Shown: in pieces, positions 9,751 to 18,348 of the stretch
Layout of the letters: each line of letters opens with the position of its first letter
How positions within the stretch are numbered: position 1 is the stretch's first letter
NCBI RefSeq assembly: GCF_004382825.2
Contig: NZ_SDQO02000002.1
Location: 310,001-374,000, forward strand
Length of the DNA stretch: 64,000 bases
Source of the DNA: Corynebacterium silvaticum
GTDB lineage: Bacteria; Actinomycetota; Actinomycetes; Mycobacteriales; Mycobacteriaceae
Direction: 5' to 3'
Translations under genes and position numbers: made by a program
Notes under the pieces: model-generated
Seen by the model: the letters and a program-made list of their open reading frames with translations, nothing else
What the model was told of the DNA's origin: nothing
The model's database searches: none

Positions 9751-11435
9751 GTGAACAGAAAACTGTTTGCGTCAATCTTAATAGGGGCGCTGCTGGGGGG
9801 ATAGGGACCCCACTTTCAGCTCATGCAAGCGCTGATGATGTTGTTGATTCTTCTAAATCTTTTGTGATGGAAAACTTTTCTTCGTACCACGGGACTAAAC
9901 CTGGGTATGTAGATTCCATTCAAAAAGGTATACAAAAGCCAAAATCTGGTACGCAAGGAAATTATGACGATGATTGGAAAGGGTTTTATAGTACCGACAA
10001 TAAATACGACGCTGCGGGATACTCTGTAGATAATGAAAACCCGCTCTCTGGAAAAGCTGGAGGCGTGGTCAAAGTGACGTATCCAGGACTGACGAAGATT
10101 CTCGCGCTAAAAGTGGATAATGCCGAAACTATTAAGAAAGAGTTAGGTCTAAGTCTCACTGAACCACTGATGGAGCAAGTCGGATCGGAAGAGTTTATCA
10201 AAAGGTTTGGTGATGGTGCTTCACGTGTAGTACTCAGCCTTCCCTTTGCTGAGGGGAGTTCTAGCGTTGAATATATTAATAACTGGGAACAGGCGAAAGC
10301 GTTAAGCGTAGAACTTGAGATTAATTTTGAAACCCGTGGAAAACGTGGCCAAGATGCGATGTATGAGTATATGGCTCAATCGTGTGCGGGAAATCGTGTC
10401 AGGCGATCAGTAGGTAATTCATCGTCATGCATAAATCTTGATTGGGATGCTATAAGGGATAAAACTAAGACAAAGATAGAGTCTTTAAAAGAGCATGGTC
10501 CTATCAAAAATAAAATGAGCGAAAGTCCCAATAAAGCGGTATCTGAGGAAAAAGCTAAACAATATCTAGAAGAATTTCATCAAACGGCATTAGAACATCC
10601 TGAATTGTCAGAACTTAAAACCGTTACTGGGACCAATTCTGTATTCGCTGGGGCTAACTATGCGGCGTGGGCAGTAAACGTTGCGCAAGTTATCGATAGC
10701 GAAACAGCTGATAATTTGGAAAAGACAACTGCTGCTCTTTCGATACTTCCTGGTATCGGTAGCGTAATGGGTATTGCGGACGGTGCCGTTCACCACAATA
10801 CTGAAGAGATAGTGGCACAATCAATAGCTTTATCGTCTTTAATGGTTGCTCAAGCTATACCATTGGTAGGAGAGCTAGTTGATATTGGTTTCGCTGCATA
10901 TAATTTTGTAGAGAGTATTATCAATTTATTTCAAGTAGTTCATAATTCGTATAATCGTCCCGCGTATTCTCCGGGGCATAAAACGCAACCATTTCTTCAT
11001 GACGGGTATGCTGTCAGTTGGAACACTGTTGAAGATTCGATAATCCAAACTGGTTTTCAAGGGGAGAGTGGGCACGACATAAAAATTACTGCTGAAAATA
11101 CCCCGCTTCCAATCGCGGGTGTCCTACTACCGACTATTCCTGGAAAGCTGGACGTTAATAAGTCCAAGACTCATATTTCCGTAAATGGTCGGAAAATAAG
11201 GATGCGATGCAGAGCTATAGACGGTGATGTAACCTTTTGTCGCCCTAAATCTCCTGTTTATGTTGGTAATGGTGTGCATGCGAATCTTCACGTGGCATTT
11301 CATAGAAGCAGCTCGGAGAAAATTCATTCTAATGAAATTTCGTCGGATTCCATAGGCGTTCTTGGATACCAGAAAATAGTAGATCACACCAAGGTTAATT
11401 CTAAGCTATCGCTATTTTTTGAAATCAAAAGCTGA
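9751..11435 (+). pseudogene. tox: diphtheria toxin gene, frameshifted in the signal peptide
   Basis: Diphtheria toxin is a secreted ADP-ribosyltransferase that modifies diphthamide on eukaryotic EF-2. The native GTG at 9751 reads VNRKLFASILIGALLG and then stops at TAG 9802-9804, because the signal-peptide G tract has six G's where four restore frame. Downstream the mature toxin is complete: catalytic His in FSSYHG, the NAD-binding Tyr region, catalytic Glu in SVEYINNW, the furin loop CAGNRVRRSVG with its Cys pair, the translocation domain (TH8/TH9-like GIADGAVHHNTEEI) and the receptor domain with the second Cys pair. An ATG at 9726 is in frame with the mature part but gives a polar leader lacking a signal peptide. 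So the locus is tox-bearing but predicted non-toxigenic. Small substitutions relative to C. diphtheriae, such as TPLSAHAS at the cleavage region, match the ulcerans-type toxin as I remember it. Confidence 0.95.
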
Positions 11436-11480
11436 AAGGTAGTGGGGTCGTGTGCCGGTAAGCCGAACGGTTCCGGAATG

Positions 11481-11562
11481 GCGCTATAGTATGCACAGTT
11501 AGAGCAGAATTCTTATCTGACTACGGATCAGAAGGTTGGGGGTTCGAATCCCTCCGGGCGCA
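11481..11562 (+). tRNA. tRNA-Arg(ACG), normal 3' half joined to a degenerate 5' half
   Basis: From 11516 on the tRNA is canonical: anticodon stem TCTGA/TCAGA, loop CTACGGA with anticodon ACG, a five-base variable loop, T arm GGGGG-TTCGAAT-CCCTC, acceptor strand CGGGCGC and discriminator A. The 5' side starts GCGC as expected, but the remaining acceptor bases, D stem and spacing (82 instead of about 76 nt) do not fold. This is the phage-side half created by integration. The functional tRNA-Arg should sit at the other prophage end, outside the window. Confidence 0.6.
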
Positions 11563-11566
11563 CGGT
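11511..11566 (+). other. prophage attachment site (attR-type core) in tRNA-Arg
   Basis: The junction between prophage and chromosome lies in the tRNA-Arg sequence directly after tox. In C. diphtheriae, tox phages integrate into a tRNA-Arg gene, and tox lies next to one attachment site. The core is placed where the tRNA becomes canonical; its exact left limit cannot be fixed without the other end. Confidence 0.65.
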
Positions 11567-11568
11567 TA

Positions 11569-11606
11569 AAACCCCGGCTCACAGTATGTATGGGCTGGGG
11601 TTTCTT
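11569..11606 (+). terminator. terminator after tRNA-Arg
   Basis: AAACCCCGGCTC and GGGCTGGGGTTT pair fully, counting two G-U pairs, followed by a T-rich stretch. Confidence 0.75.
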
Positions 11607-11662
11607 TGTGTCGCGATTAATGAGACATTGGGATGTGGTGATGTTCTGACTCGACCGATGAA

Positions 11663-11884
11663 GTGGAGATGCAGCATGCTCAATACGTTTTCCGAAAGCT
11701 TCCCAAAGCCATATTTTTCTCGTTGATTTCAGTGATCGTTTCGAACTGGCCTCCGAAAGAAATATTTTCTAGCGGGGAGCGAGTATTAGCTGTAGCCATG
11801 ATATTTGTGGCATCCACGATTGTGCTGGCGGCGTTGTTTGCAGCTGTAGAGTCGCTGCTGAAGAAAAATAAGCAGACCACTTAG
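11663..11884 (+). CDS. small two-helix membrane protein, unknown function
   Basis: A GTG-started frame of 73 residues with two hydrophobic stretches (about 18-30 and 41-62) and a basic C-terminus (LLKKNKQTT). It converges on pdxR and lies just outside the prophage. There is no clear ribosome site, and an ATG five bases upstream in another frame gives only a 22-residue peptide. It could be a degraded remnant. The membrane pattern is the only evidence for coding. Confidence 0.4.
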   Translation: MEMQHAQYVFRKLPKAIFFSLISVIVSNWPPKEIFSSGERVLAVAMIFVASTIVLAALFAAVESLLKKNKQTT

Positions 11885-11906
11885 GCTCGCGAGACTGCCA
11901 CTTTAT

Positions 11907-13292
11907 CTACGCCACAACTGCAGCTAGTGCATCGAGGGCTTTTATCAGAGTCTGATCGTCATGGGATCCGAAGCCAAAGACGACGCCATTGTCGCCGGCG
12001 GCAGTGCTTTCATCGGTTCCTCCCCAATAGCTGGAGAGGCCAACGATATGAATGCCACGGTCAGCGCAATCCGCTATGACCTCTGCCTCGGGGCGCTGGC
12101 AGGAGAGAACCGCATGGAGGCCACCATCAATGGGGCGTAATTCTGCGGAGTTGAGGTGGCCAAGTTTTGCGGACACCATTTCGCGTCGGCGCCGGTAGAT
12201 GCGTCTAAGTCGTTGGGTGCGGCGTCGTAACGCTCCTGTGGCAAGGTAACGCGCAATCGCATCCTGGGTAATCGCGCTCACTGGCTGACCGAGCGCGGCA
12301 CGTAAGTCGCGCAAAGTGTTCGCGATATGAGGTGGGGCGACCAGATAGCCGGTGGCCACCTGCGGGGCGATGACCGAGGAAAATGTGCCCAAAAGGACAG
12401 CGCGCTCGGGGTTGATGGCAGTGAGCGCTGGCAGAGGCATGCCGACGTATCGAAGCTCGGAATCAAAATCGTCTTCGATGATAAGGGAATCCGTGTCGCT
12501 GGCCCACGCGGAGAGCGCTGTGCGTCGTGCCGCAGAGAGCGAGCCGCCATGGGGGTACTGGTGACTCGGGGTAACCAGCACCGCGTCGAGGCCATCGTGG
12601 AGGGAGTCGGGGTTGAGCCCCTCGGTGTCGGTGGGAAGGTCGCTTGTATGGTGCCCCAGCGCATGGGGGATGCGCCGGAGGCTGGGATATCCGGGTGATT
12701 CCACACCGATAGTCAGGCGGCGCTGGGAAGACGTGAGCAGAAGACTGAGTCCCTCGCGAGCCCCGGCCGTGACCACAATCTGCTCGGGATCTGCGATGAG
12801 GCCGCGCATATGGCGCAGGTGTTCGGCGATTTCCATGCGGAGCTGGGGAAGTCCAAGGGGGTCAGTTACCGCCGGCGGAGTTGAGCATGCGGCACGCCAG
12901 GCGGCGCGCCAGGAGGAATCGGCAAGCGTGGCAGTGTCGGGGATGCCGGGTTCCAGATTGAGAAGCGGAGGAGGGGAGGGGTGCCTGGGGGTGTGACTGA
13001 TTGGGGGTGGTGGGGATTGTAAGGCCGTGAGCTGAGGGTTAATCGTGGTTCCTGATCCATGCGACGCAAGGAGGTATCCCTCGGCGGTGAGTTGTTCGTA
13101 GGCGGCCACGACTGTTCCCCGGGAGACCCCTAGCTGGGCGGCCAGCGTGCGTGAGCTGGGAATATGGTCACCGGGCGCGATGATTCTTTGGGACACCAAA
13201 GAGCGGATATGCGAGGTGATTTGAACTGGGAGCGGTTGCGATGACGACGGGTCCACGGCGATAGAGACCTGGGTGACTAATTCGGATCGCAT
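11907..13292 (-). CDS. pdxR: MocR-type regulator of vitamin B6 synthesis
   Basis: A GntR-type winged helix (about residues 15-85, with [23 protein letters not shown]) is fused to a class I aminotransferase-like domain (about 125-455). It is divergent from pdxS with a 90-bp gap that holds two PdxR boxes, matching C. glutamicum, where PdxR activates pdxST when PLP is scarce. The 461-residue length is typical. One oddity: the usual GTFSK motif, whose Lys forms the PLP Schiff base in MocR proteins such as GabR, reads GTFSS here. Either PLP is bound without the Lys, another Lys serves, or effector sensing has changed. Confidence 0.9.
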   Translation of the reverse strand: MRSELVTQVSIAVDPSSSQPLPVQITSHIRSLVSQRIIAPGDHIPSSRTLAAQLGVSRGTVVAAYEQLTAEGYLLASHGSGTTINPQLTALQSPPPPISHTPRHPSPPPLLNLEPGIPDTATLADSSWRAAWRAACSTPPAVTDPLGLPQLRMEIAEHLRHMRGLIADPEQIVVTAGAREGLSLLLTSSQRRLTIGVESPGYPSLRRIPHALGHHTSDLPTDTEGLNPDSLHDGLDAVLVTPSHQYPHGGSLSAARRTALSAWASDTDSLIIEDDFDSELRYVGMPLPALTAINPERAVLLGTFSSVIAPQVATGYLVAPPHIANTLRDLRAALGQPVSAITQDAIARYLATGALRRRTQRLRRIYRRRREMVSAKLGHLNSAELRPIDGGLHAVLSCQRPEAEVIADCADRGIHIVGLSSYWGGTDESTAAGDNGVVFGFGSHDDQTLIKALDALAAVVA

Positions 13293-13309
13293 GTGCTTAT
13301 TTTCTTCCG

Positions 13310-13362
13310 AAAAGTGGTCTAGTGCAACATGTATTATTTGGATCTAGCAGTAGACCACTTTT
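13310..13362. promoter_or_regulatory. paired PdxR boxes in the pdxR-pdxS intergenic region
   Basis: AAAAGTGGTCTA (13310-13321) and its exact inverse TAGACCACTTTT (13351-13362) lie 29 bp apart. They match the AAAGTGGWCTA-type PdxR motif I recall from C. glutamicum and sit between the divergent pdxR and pdxS starts, so one regulator could control both directions. Confidence 0.85.
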
Positions 13363-13381
13363 GTGGGCTTGGATGGAACCC

Positions 13382-14278
13382 ATGACTGAAACACCAACTT
13401 CTACAGCCACTAACCGCGTCAAACGCGGTCTCGCAGATATGCTCAAAGGCGGCGTGATCATGGACGTGGTTACGCCCGAGCAAGCCCGCATTGCAGAGGA
13501 CGCTGGGGCGTCGGCAGTGATGGCGCTCGAACGCGTTCCGGCGGATATCCGGTCGCAAGGCGGGGTTGCCCGGATGAGCGACCCCGATTTGATCGAGGGA
13601 ATCGTCAACGCAGTCTCCATCCCAGTCATGGCAAAAGCCCGTATCGGACATTTTGTAGAGGCTCAGATTCTTGAGTCCCTGGGAGTCGATTTCATCGATG
13701 AATCCGAGGTCCTTAGCCCCGCCGACTACACCAATCACATCGACAAATGGAATTTCACAGTGCCGTTTGTGTGCGGCGCTACCAACCTTGGGGAGGCGCT
13801 GCGCCGAGTCACCGAGGGCGCTGCGATGATTCGCTCCAAAGGCGAGGCCGGTACCGGTGATGTTTCCGAGGCCGTCAAACACCTGCGGACCATTCGCGGC
13901 GATATTAATCGTTTGCGCAGCATGGATGCCGATGAACTCTATGTGGCAGCTAAGGAGCTTCAGGCGCCCTATGAGCTGGTAAAAGAAGTCGCTGAAACAG
14001 GTAAGCTTCCCGTCGTCATGTTCGTGGCCGGGGGCGTGGCAACGCCTGCCGACGCAGCACTCGTCATGCAGATGGGTGCCGAAGGCGTGTTCGTGGGATC
14101 CGGAATCTTCAAATCCGGCAACCCCGCCGCGCGCGCCGCAGCCATCGTTAAAGCAACCACGCTATACGACGACCCAGCGGCCCTCGCTGAAGTCTCGCGT
14201 GGATTGGGCGAAGCCATGGTAGGCATCAACGTAGCGGACGTTCCCGCACCTCACCGGCTTGCAGAACGCGGATGGTAA
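13382..14278 (+). CDS. pdxS: pyridoxal 5'-phosphate synthase, lyase subunit
   Basis: PdxS condenses ribose 5-phosphate, glyceraldehyde 3-phosphate and ammonia into PLP, in a large complex with PdxT. The 298-residue TIM barrel is complete: [14 protein letters not shown] start ([14 protein letters not shown]), [13 protein letters not shown], catalytic Lys region [15 protein letters not shown]-like [24 protein letters not shown] and GSGIFKS. An in-frame ATG nine bases upstream (13373) is a possible alternative start. The stop overlaps pdxT by seven bases, so the subunits are translationally coupled. Confidence 0.95.
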   Translation: MTETPTSTATNRVKRGLADMLKGGVIMDVVTPEQARIAEDAGASAVMALERVPADIRSQGGVARMSDPDLIEGIVNAVSIPVMAKARIGHFVEAQILESLGVDFIDESEVLSPADYTNHIDKWNFTVPFVCGATNLGEALRRVTEGAAMIRSKGEAGTGDVSEAVKHLRTIRGDINRLRSMDADELYVAAKELQAPYELVKEVAETGKLPVVMFVAGGVATPADAALVMQMGAEGVFVGSGIFKSGNPAARAAAIVKATTLYDDPAALAEVSRGLGEAMVGINVADVPAPHRLAERGW

Positions 14279-14838
14279 TCGGAGTTCTGGCGCTTCAAGG
14301 CGGTTTTGCTGAGCATATCGAGGTTTTATCCCAACTCGGAGAAGAGACGCGTCGCGTGCGCGTCCCCCGAGACCTCGAAGGGATTGAAGGGCTAGTGATA
14401 CCCGGTGGCGAGTCCTCGGTGATCGACAAACTAGCCCGCTCCTTGGGCTTGGCGGCACCGCTTTCCCAAGCTATACAGGAGGGACTGCCAGTTTTTGCTA
14501 CCTGTGCGGGATTGATCTACCTAGGGCAGGTGGACAATCCTGCCCCTGGGCAGCGCAGTCTTGGATGCTTGGATGCGGTTGTGCGCAGGAACGCTTTTGG
14601 CCGGCAGACCGACTCCTTTGACACCCAAGTACGCGTATTTGATCAGGTAGAAGCCGATGTGTCCTTTATCCGTGCGCCGGAGATCATCTCGTGGGGCCCG
14701 GCCGTTGAAGTGACTGCGCAGGTGGCAGGGCGCGTAGTGGGAGTAAAGCAGGGATTGATACATGCATATGCTTTTCACCCGGAGTCGGCAGGTGAGACTC
14801 GGTTGCATGAGGCGTGGCTGAGTGAGATAAGAAGCTGA
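14272..14838 (+). CDS. pdxT: pyridoxal 5'-phosphate synthase, glutaminase subunit
   Basis: A class I glutamine amidotransferase of 188 residues that supplies ammonia to PdxS. Visible motifs are [19 protein letters not shown] (oxyanion hole region), the nucleophile Cys in [10 protein letters not shown] and the His-Glu pair in YAFHPE. The ATG overlaps the end of pdxS. There is no terminator of the usual type after it; the 80-bp palindrome at 14872 may serve. Confidence 0.95.
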   Translation: MVIGVLALQGGFAEHIEVLSQLGEETRRVRVPRDLEGIEGLVIPGGESSVIDKLARSLGLAAPLSQAIQEGLPVFATCAGLIYLGQVDNPAPGQRSLGCLDAVVRRNAFGRQTDSFDTQVRVFDQVEADVSFIRAPEIISWGPAVEVTAQVAGRVVGVKQGLIHAYAFHPESAGETRLHEAWLSEIRS

Positions 14839-14871
14839 CGGGTTGAGTTCCGACCGGAACTCCTGCCGGAA

Positions 14872-14951
14872 TTGTCGTTTTTGAGAACGCTAGAGCTTGT
14901 AGTGAGAGTGAATCCACAGGAGGCGCTTTCTACCGTTCTCAAAAACGACAA
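14872..14951. repeat. palindromic element, copy 1 (left of the DUF559-like gene)
   Basis: Left arm TTGTCGTTTTTGAGAACG, right arm CGTTCTCAAAAACGACAA, 80 bp in all. Copies lie at 15828, 18106 and 40506. This copy ends 22 bp before the ATG of the following broken gene. Confidence 0.85.
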
Positions 14952-14972
14952 CCTAGGCTATTCTCGTGCCTC

Positions 14973-15808
14973 ATGGGGGTTTATCGGGGGAATGAATCTG
15001 CTCGTGTTCTTCAATACCGAGTAGCAAAAAATAAGTTACATAAAATCGGAGCTGGAATTTACTGGGAGGGCGTACGAGCTGCTGAGAGAACTCACGTGGC
15101 AGGGCATGATGATTACCGGCCCCACGCAATTGCACGTATATAAAGAGCAGCCCGTGACGTTTCCACTGCACGTAGCCACAACTAGAGGCGTAAAAAGCAC
15201 CAGATTTGTTAGGTTTCATCGGGTAAGAAACACTGACAGCTGTGGCTATCTGGGGCTGCGTTTGCACTCGGCAGTTTTCGCAGTCGCGTATATGGACGAT
15301 GAAGCAGCGATCGAATTATTGGAAGAAGCCTACAAAGGAAAAAATGGCCTTGAGAGGCTTGAAAGTACTACGCGGAAACTTCCTAATCGAACAAGAAGAC
15401 TCATTGCCCAAGCGGCGATAGGCACTGATTCTCCCGCTGAAAAGAACCTCATCTATGCGCTGCGTGGCGCAGGATTACAGTGCACCAATAATGTGCTGAT
15501 TGGGGATTATCGATGGGACATCAAAGTAGGAAATGTACTCATCGAGGTATGGCTATGCACACCATGGACTTATGGCGGAAAACCGTACACGATCCCGAAT
15601 CGATCGTTGGAAAGCCAATGACGCTGTATTGAGGGGCTTTATCGTACTTCGGTATTCGGCTCAATGCGTGTTTGATCATGAGCGAATTATCGTTGAGCAG
15701 ATCAAAACTGCAGCGGAGTGCGCGCCGAAAACCCTGCCAGAAATTAATGAAGAGCCGATGTGGCGGCGCGGTTTCTGGAAGTGGGGGTCGTACTGGGATC
15801 TGGATTAA
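14973..15808 (+). pseudogene. DUF559/AbiEi-like protein with PD-(D/E)XK-type C-terminus, two frameshifts
   Basis: Reading starts at ATG 14973 (MGVYRGNESARVLQYRVA), then KNKLHKIGAGIYWEG, resembling the N-terminal 'rarely cuts, gives a Gly-rich hook' region of AbiEi/DUF559 regulators. The frame switches near 15069 (to LTWQGMMITGPTQLHVY) and again near 15547, where LIEV should continue as GYAHHGLMAENR. The C-terminus has the Vsr/DUF559 nuclease-like pattern: Asp in YRWDIKV, Glu in VLIEV, then DRWKANDAVLRGFIVLRYS. Whole-gene length would be about 278 residues. Family and fold are inferred by eye. The gene is bracketed within about 20 bp on each side by palindromic elements, suggesting a cassette. 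Confidence 0.65.
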
Positions 15809-15827
15809 GCCCACGGGATAGCGTGAT

Positions 15828-15905
15828 TGTCGTTTTTGAGAACGCTAGAAATTGGATCCTGGTGTTGTGCAAACATCACAGGCGCTACCGTTCTCAAAAA
15901 CGACA
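15828..15905. repeat. palindromic element, copy 2 (right of the DUF559-like gene)
   Basis: TGTCGTTTTTGAGAACGCTAG...CTACCGTTCTCAAAAACGACA, 78 bp, starting 20 bp after the stop of the broken gene and ending 17 bp before the end of tyrA. Confidence 0.85.
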
Positions 15906-15921
15906 TTTTTCTCCTTCGCGT

Positions 15922-16935
15922 CTAAAACACTTCGATCCGCGCGCCTAAGCCTTCTGCCTGGATCAGCTGGCTCACCCAATCGCGTACGCCTGGTTGTAGT
16001 CGGAATACGGGGCGGTGAGAAATTCTGGTCGGCCCGGCACTTTCTGGCGCATTCGCACCGGAACGGGCTTCAAAGCGGATGCGTGAGCGGTAGCCTGCGT
16101 CCACGAGTTCTTCGAGGCTGGGGCGCTTTTCCGCGAGATGCGCGCGGGCGTCGTTAAGCAGCACGAGGGCCTCATCGAGCGCAGTTAACAGGGCCTCCGA
16201 ATTGGTTTCGCACATGGCTCGCACCAATGAGGGGGCAGAACCTGCTACTCGTGTGGAATCGTGGAAGCTTCCCGCTGCCAGGGATAACGCGAGGGCGCCG
16301 CCGTTGTCGCCGACGATTGCGAGGGTTTCCGCAAAGACATGTGGCAGGTGCGAGATGCGCGCGACAGCTGCATCGTGGCTGCTCACACGCGATGGAATAA
16401 CCTCAGCTCCTACGCTGGACGCCATATTGACCACGTCGGTCCACAATTGGATCCACTCCGGGTCCGCGCCGTCACATGCATGATCAAAAGTAACAACCCA
16501 CGGTGCGCGGCGGAATAGCTCGGGGTAGGAGGCTTCCCAGCCGCTGTTGGCGGTTCCGGCCATGGGATGCCCACCCACATATTTGTGCGCGAGCCCGCGT
16601 GCGCACACCAGCTCGTAGACCTCGCCCTTGACGCTCACCACGTCAGTGAATCCACAGCTAGGCGCGTGCTCCTGAATGACTTCCAGAAGGGAATCAATTG
16701 CCGGCATGGGGGTGGCAAGGACGATCAACGCGTTTTCGCGTTCTGCACGCTGGAGAGTTTCTATGAGATCGGAGTGGACGTCGAAGCCCTCTTTCTCGGC
16801 GGCACGGGCGGCGGAGGGGGATCGGTTGAAACCGAAGGCTGGCAGGCCAGTGTCTTTAAGCGCACGAAGTAAAGAGCCTCCGATGAGTCCGAGGCCTAGA
16901 ATGCAGACGGGGCGAGAAACTTCATTGATGGTCAC
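15922..16935 (-). CDS. tyrA: prephenate dehydrogenase
   Basis: Oxidatively decarboxylates prephenate (or arogenate) in tyrosine synthesis. The 337-residue form starts at GTG 16935 (VTINEVSRP), ahead of the Rossmann motif GLGLIGGS. HPMAGT, the conserved substrate-binding His in SSHDAAVARISHLPH and an all-helical C-terminal half follow. The open frame extends further upstream, but that extension is not conserved-looking and would overlap the divergent gene at 16973. It is divergent from the TadA-associated gene. Confidence 0.9.
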   Translation of the reverse strand: MTINEVSRPVCILGLGLIGGSLLRALKDTGLPAFGFNRSPSAARAAEKEGFDVHSDLIETLQRAERENALIVLATPMPAIDSLLEVIQEHAPSCGFTDVVSVKGEVYELVCARGLAHKYVGGHPMAGTANSGWEASYPELFRRAPWVVTFDHACDGADPEWIQLWTDVVNMASSVGAEVIPSRVSSHDAAVARISHLPHVFAETLAIVGDNGGALALSLAAGSFHDSTRVAGSAPSLVRAMCETNSEALLTALDEALVLLNDARAHLAEKRPSLEELVDAGYRSRIRFEARSGANAPESAGPTRISHRPVFRLQPGVRDWVSQLIQAEGLGARIEVF

Positions 16936-16972
16936 CTGACAAGTGTGGCATACCCGACTACGGTTATGCGGT

Positions 16973-17425
16973 ATGAAGTCAGATTTCGCTGTGACGGTTG
17001 CGCGCGTAGACGCCGCCTGGCAGGTCCGCGTCTTTAAGGACGATTTTTCTTCCCTGCAGACCTCCATTAACGCTGTGCGTTCTTTACGTGCGGAGGGCGC
17101 TGCGTTTGCCATGCTCAGCGTGGATGATGATTATTTTGTGCTGGTGCGTCCCACCCCTCAGGGCGTGCGTTTGTTGATCTCTGATGCGACGGCTGCCGTG
17201 GAAGATGATTTTGCGTCGGAGATCTTGGATGAGCTGGATGCAGATCTCCCGGATGCGGACGACGCCCCCTATGCTGAGGGTGATTTTGATATTCTTGCGG
17301 ACCTTGGCGTGGGCGAACAGATTATGTCTGTGATCACAGATGAGACGGATTGGTGGGCTTCGGAGCAGCTTCAGCGAATCGCGGAGGAGCTGGGCTGCGA
17401 CGAGGAACTCGACGACGCACTGTGA
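16973..17425 (+). CDS. tRNA adenosine deaminase-associated protein
   Basis: A 150-residue acidic protein with FAVTVARVDAAWQVR at the start and a Glu/Asp-rich end. It matches the family annotated in actinobacteria as 'tRNA adenosine deaminase-associated protein', always directly before tadA. The stop overlaps the tadA GTG. Start chosen at ATG 16973, since the upstream in-frame extension overlaps the tyrA start region. Biochemical role unknown. Confidence 0.8.
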   Translation: MKSDFAVTVARVDAAWQVRVFKDDFSSLQTSINAVRSLRAEGAAFAMLSVDDDYFVLVRPTPQGVRLLISDATAAVEDDFASEILDELDADLPDADDAPYAEGDFDILADLGVGEQIMSVITDETDWWASEQLQRIAEELGCDEELDDAL

Positions 17426-17898
17426 GCCTGCCCGCGCACCGCATGCTTATCGACGCCCAATCCCTCATGCGCCAAGCCATCATCCAGGCGCAGGCCACAC
17501 CCCCGGGAGACATCCCCGTGGGTGCCGTGATCTTTGGCCCTGACGGTGAGGTGCTGGGGCGGGGCGTGAATCGTCGGGAAGCGGATAAGGATCCATTGGG
17601 GCATGCGGAGATCATGGCGATTCGCGAGGCGGTCGCCAACCATGGAGATGGCTGGCGACTCACCGATTGCACCCTTGCTGTCACGTTGGAACCGTGCACG
17701 ATGTGCGCGGGTGCATTGGTAGGGGCGCGCATTGGTCGAATTTTCTTTGGTGCCTATGAGCCCAAGACTGGTGCTTGTGGCTCAGCCTTTGACGTGGTGA
17801 GAGATCCCGCTGCGCTGCACGTGCCGGAGGTGCGTGGCGGAATTCTTCAGGATGAATGCGCCGCCTTGATGACCCATTTTTTTGAGGGTTTGCGTTAG
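17422..17898 (+). CDS. tadA: tRNA(adenine-34) deaminase
   Basis: Converts A34 to inosine in tRNA-Arg(ACG), needed to read CGN codons. Zinc-deaminase signatures are present: HAE (proton shuttle Glu) in LGHAEIMAI and PCTMC with its two zinc cysteines. Length is 158 residues from GTG 17422, which overlaps the preceding stop; an ATG at 17443 is a possible alternative. It lies directly before a tRNA-Ser gene. Confidence 0.93.
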   Translation: MSLPAHRMLIDAQSLMRQAIIQAQATPPGDIPVGAVIFGPDGEVLGRGVNRREADKDPLGHAEIMAIREAVANHGDGWRLTDCTLAVTLEPCTMCAGALVGARIGRIFFGAYEPKTGACGSAFDVVRDPAALHVPEVRGGILQDECAALMTHFFEGLR

Positions 17899-17926
17899 AC
17901 CTAAGCGGTTGGCTACTGTAAATCGC

Positions 17927-18017
17927 GGTAGCGTGTCCGAGCGGCCGAAGGTGCTCGCCTCGAAAGCGAGTGTTGGGTAACCCCCAACCGCGGGTTCAAA
18001 TCCCGCCGCTACCGCCA
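17927..18017 (+). tRNA. tRNA-Ser(CGA)
   Basis: Acceptor GGTAGCG/CGCTACC, anticodon stem CTCGC/GCGAG around loop CTCGAAA with anticodon CGA, a long class II variable arm, T arm GCGGG-TTCAAAT-CCCGC, and encoded CCA at 18015-18017. Confidence 0.95.
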
Positions 18018-18052
18018 AAACCCTAGCTCATTGAGCTGGGGTTTTCTTTTTT
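18017..18052 (+). terminator. terminator after tRNA-Ser
   Basis: AAAACCCTAGCTCA/TTGAGCTGGGGTTTT hairpin followed by CTTTTTT. Confidence 0.85.
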
Positions 18053-18105
18053 GTAAGCGTCAGGGCGTCTTTCAGAGCAGCTTCTAGGGGAGAGCAGCAC
18101 AAAAT

Positions 18106-18183
18106 TGTCGTTTTTGAGAACGCTAGAAATCGCGACCTGGTAGTTTGTGCGCCGTACACTCGCTACCGCTCTCAAAAGCGACA
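18106..18183. repeat. palindromic element, copy 3
   Basis: TGTCGTTTTTGAGAACGCTAG...CTACCGCTCTCAAAAGCGACA, 78 bp, with two changes in the right arm. Its inner left flank AAATCGCGACC is shared with copy 4 at 40506. Confidence 0.85.
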
Positions 18184-18348
18184 CATAGCGCGCCTATGGG
18201 TCCGTTGGACCCTATGAAAACTCGTTGCTGTGTTCGGAAAAGACGCATGCTTATGCTCTGAGCGGCGGAAGCACCGGTACAGTTGAGTGATAAAGAAGCT
18301 TTCACGGGGGTCGTTTCGTGTGGGCGTGTGCTGGTTAGGAGTTCGTCG

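Noticed and set aside
9726..11435. Reading the toxin as one intact protein from ATG 9726
   Set aside because: The frame is open, but the first 26 residues are polar and unrelated to the known signal peptide. The native GTG start, ribosome spacing and hydrophobic leader are in another frame.
14872..14951. Calling the 78-80 bp palindromes simple terminators
   Set aside because: Loops are long (about 35 nt), there is no consistent T run after the right arm, and near-identical sequence is shared between unrelated loci. They may still stop transcription.
14973..15905. A toxin-antitoxin pair around the DUF559-like gene
   Set aside because: AbiEi-like features hint at it, but no partner gene lies between the palindromes.
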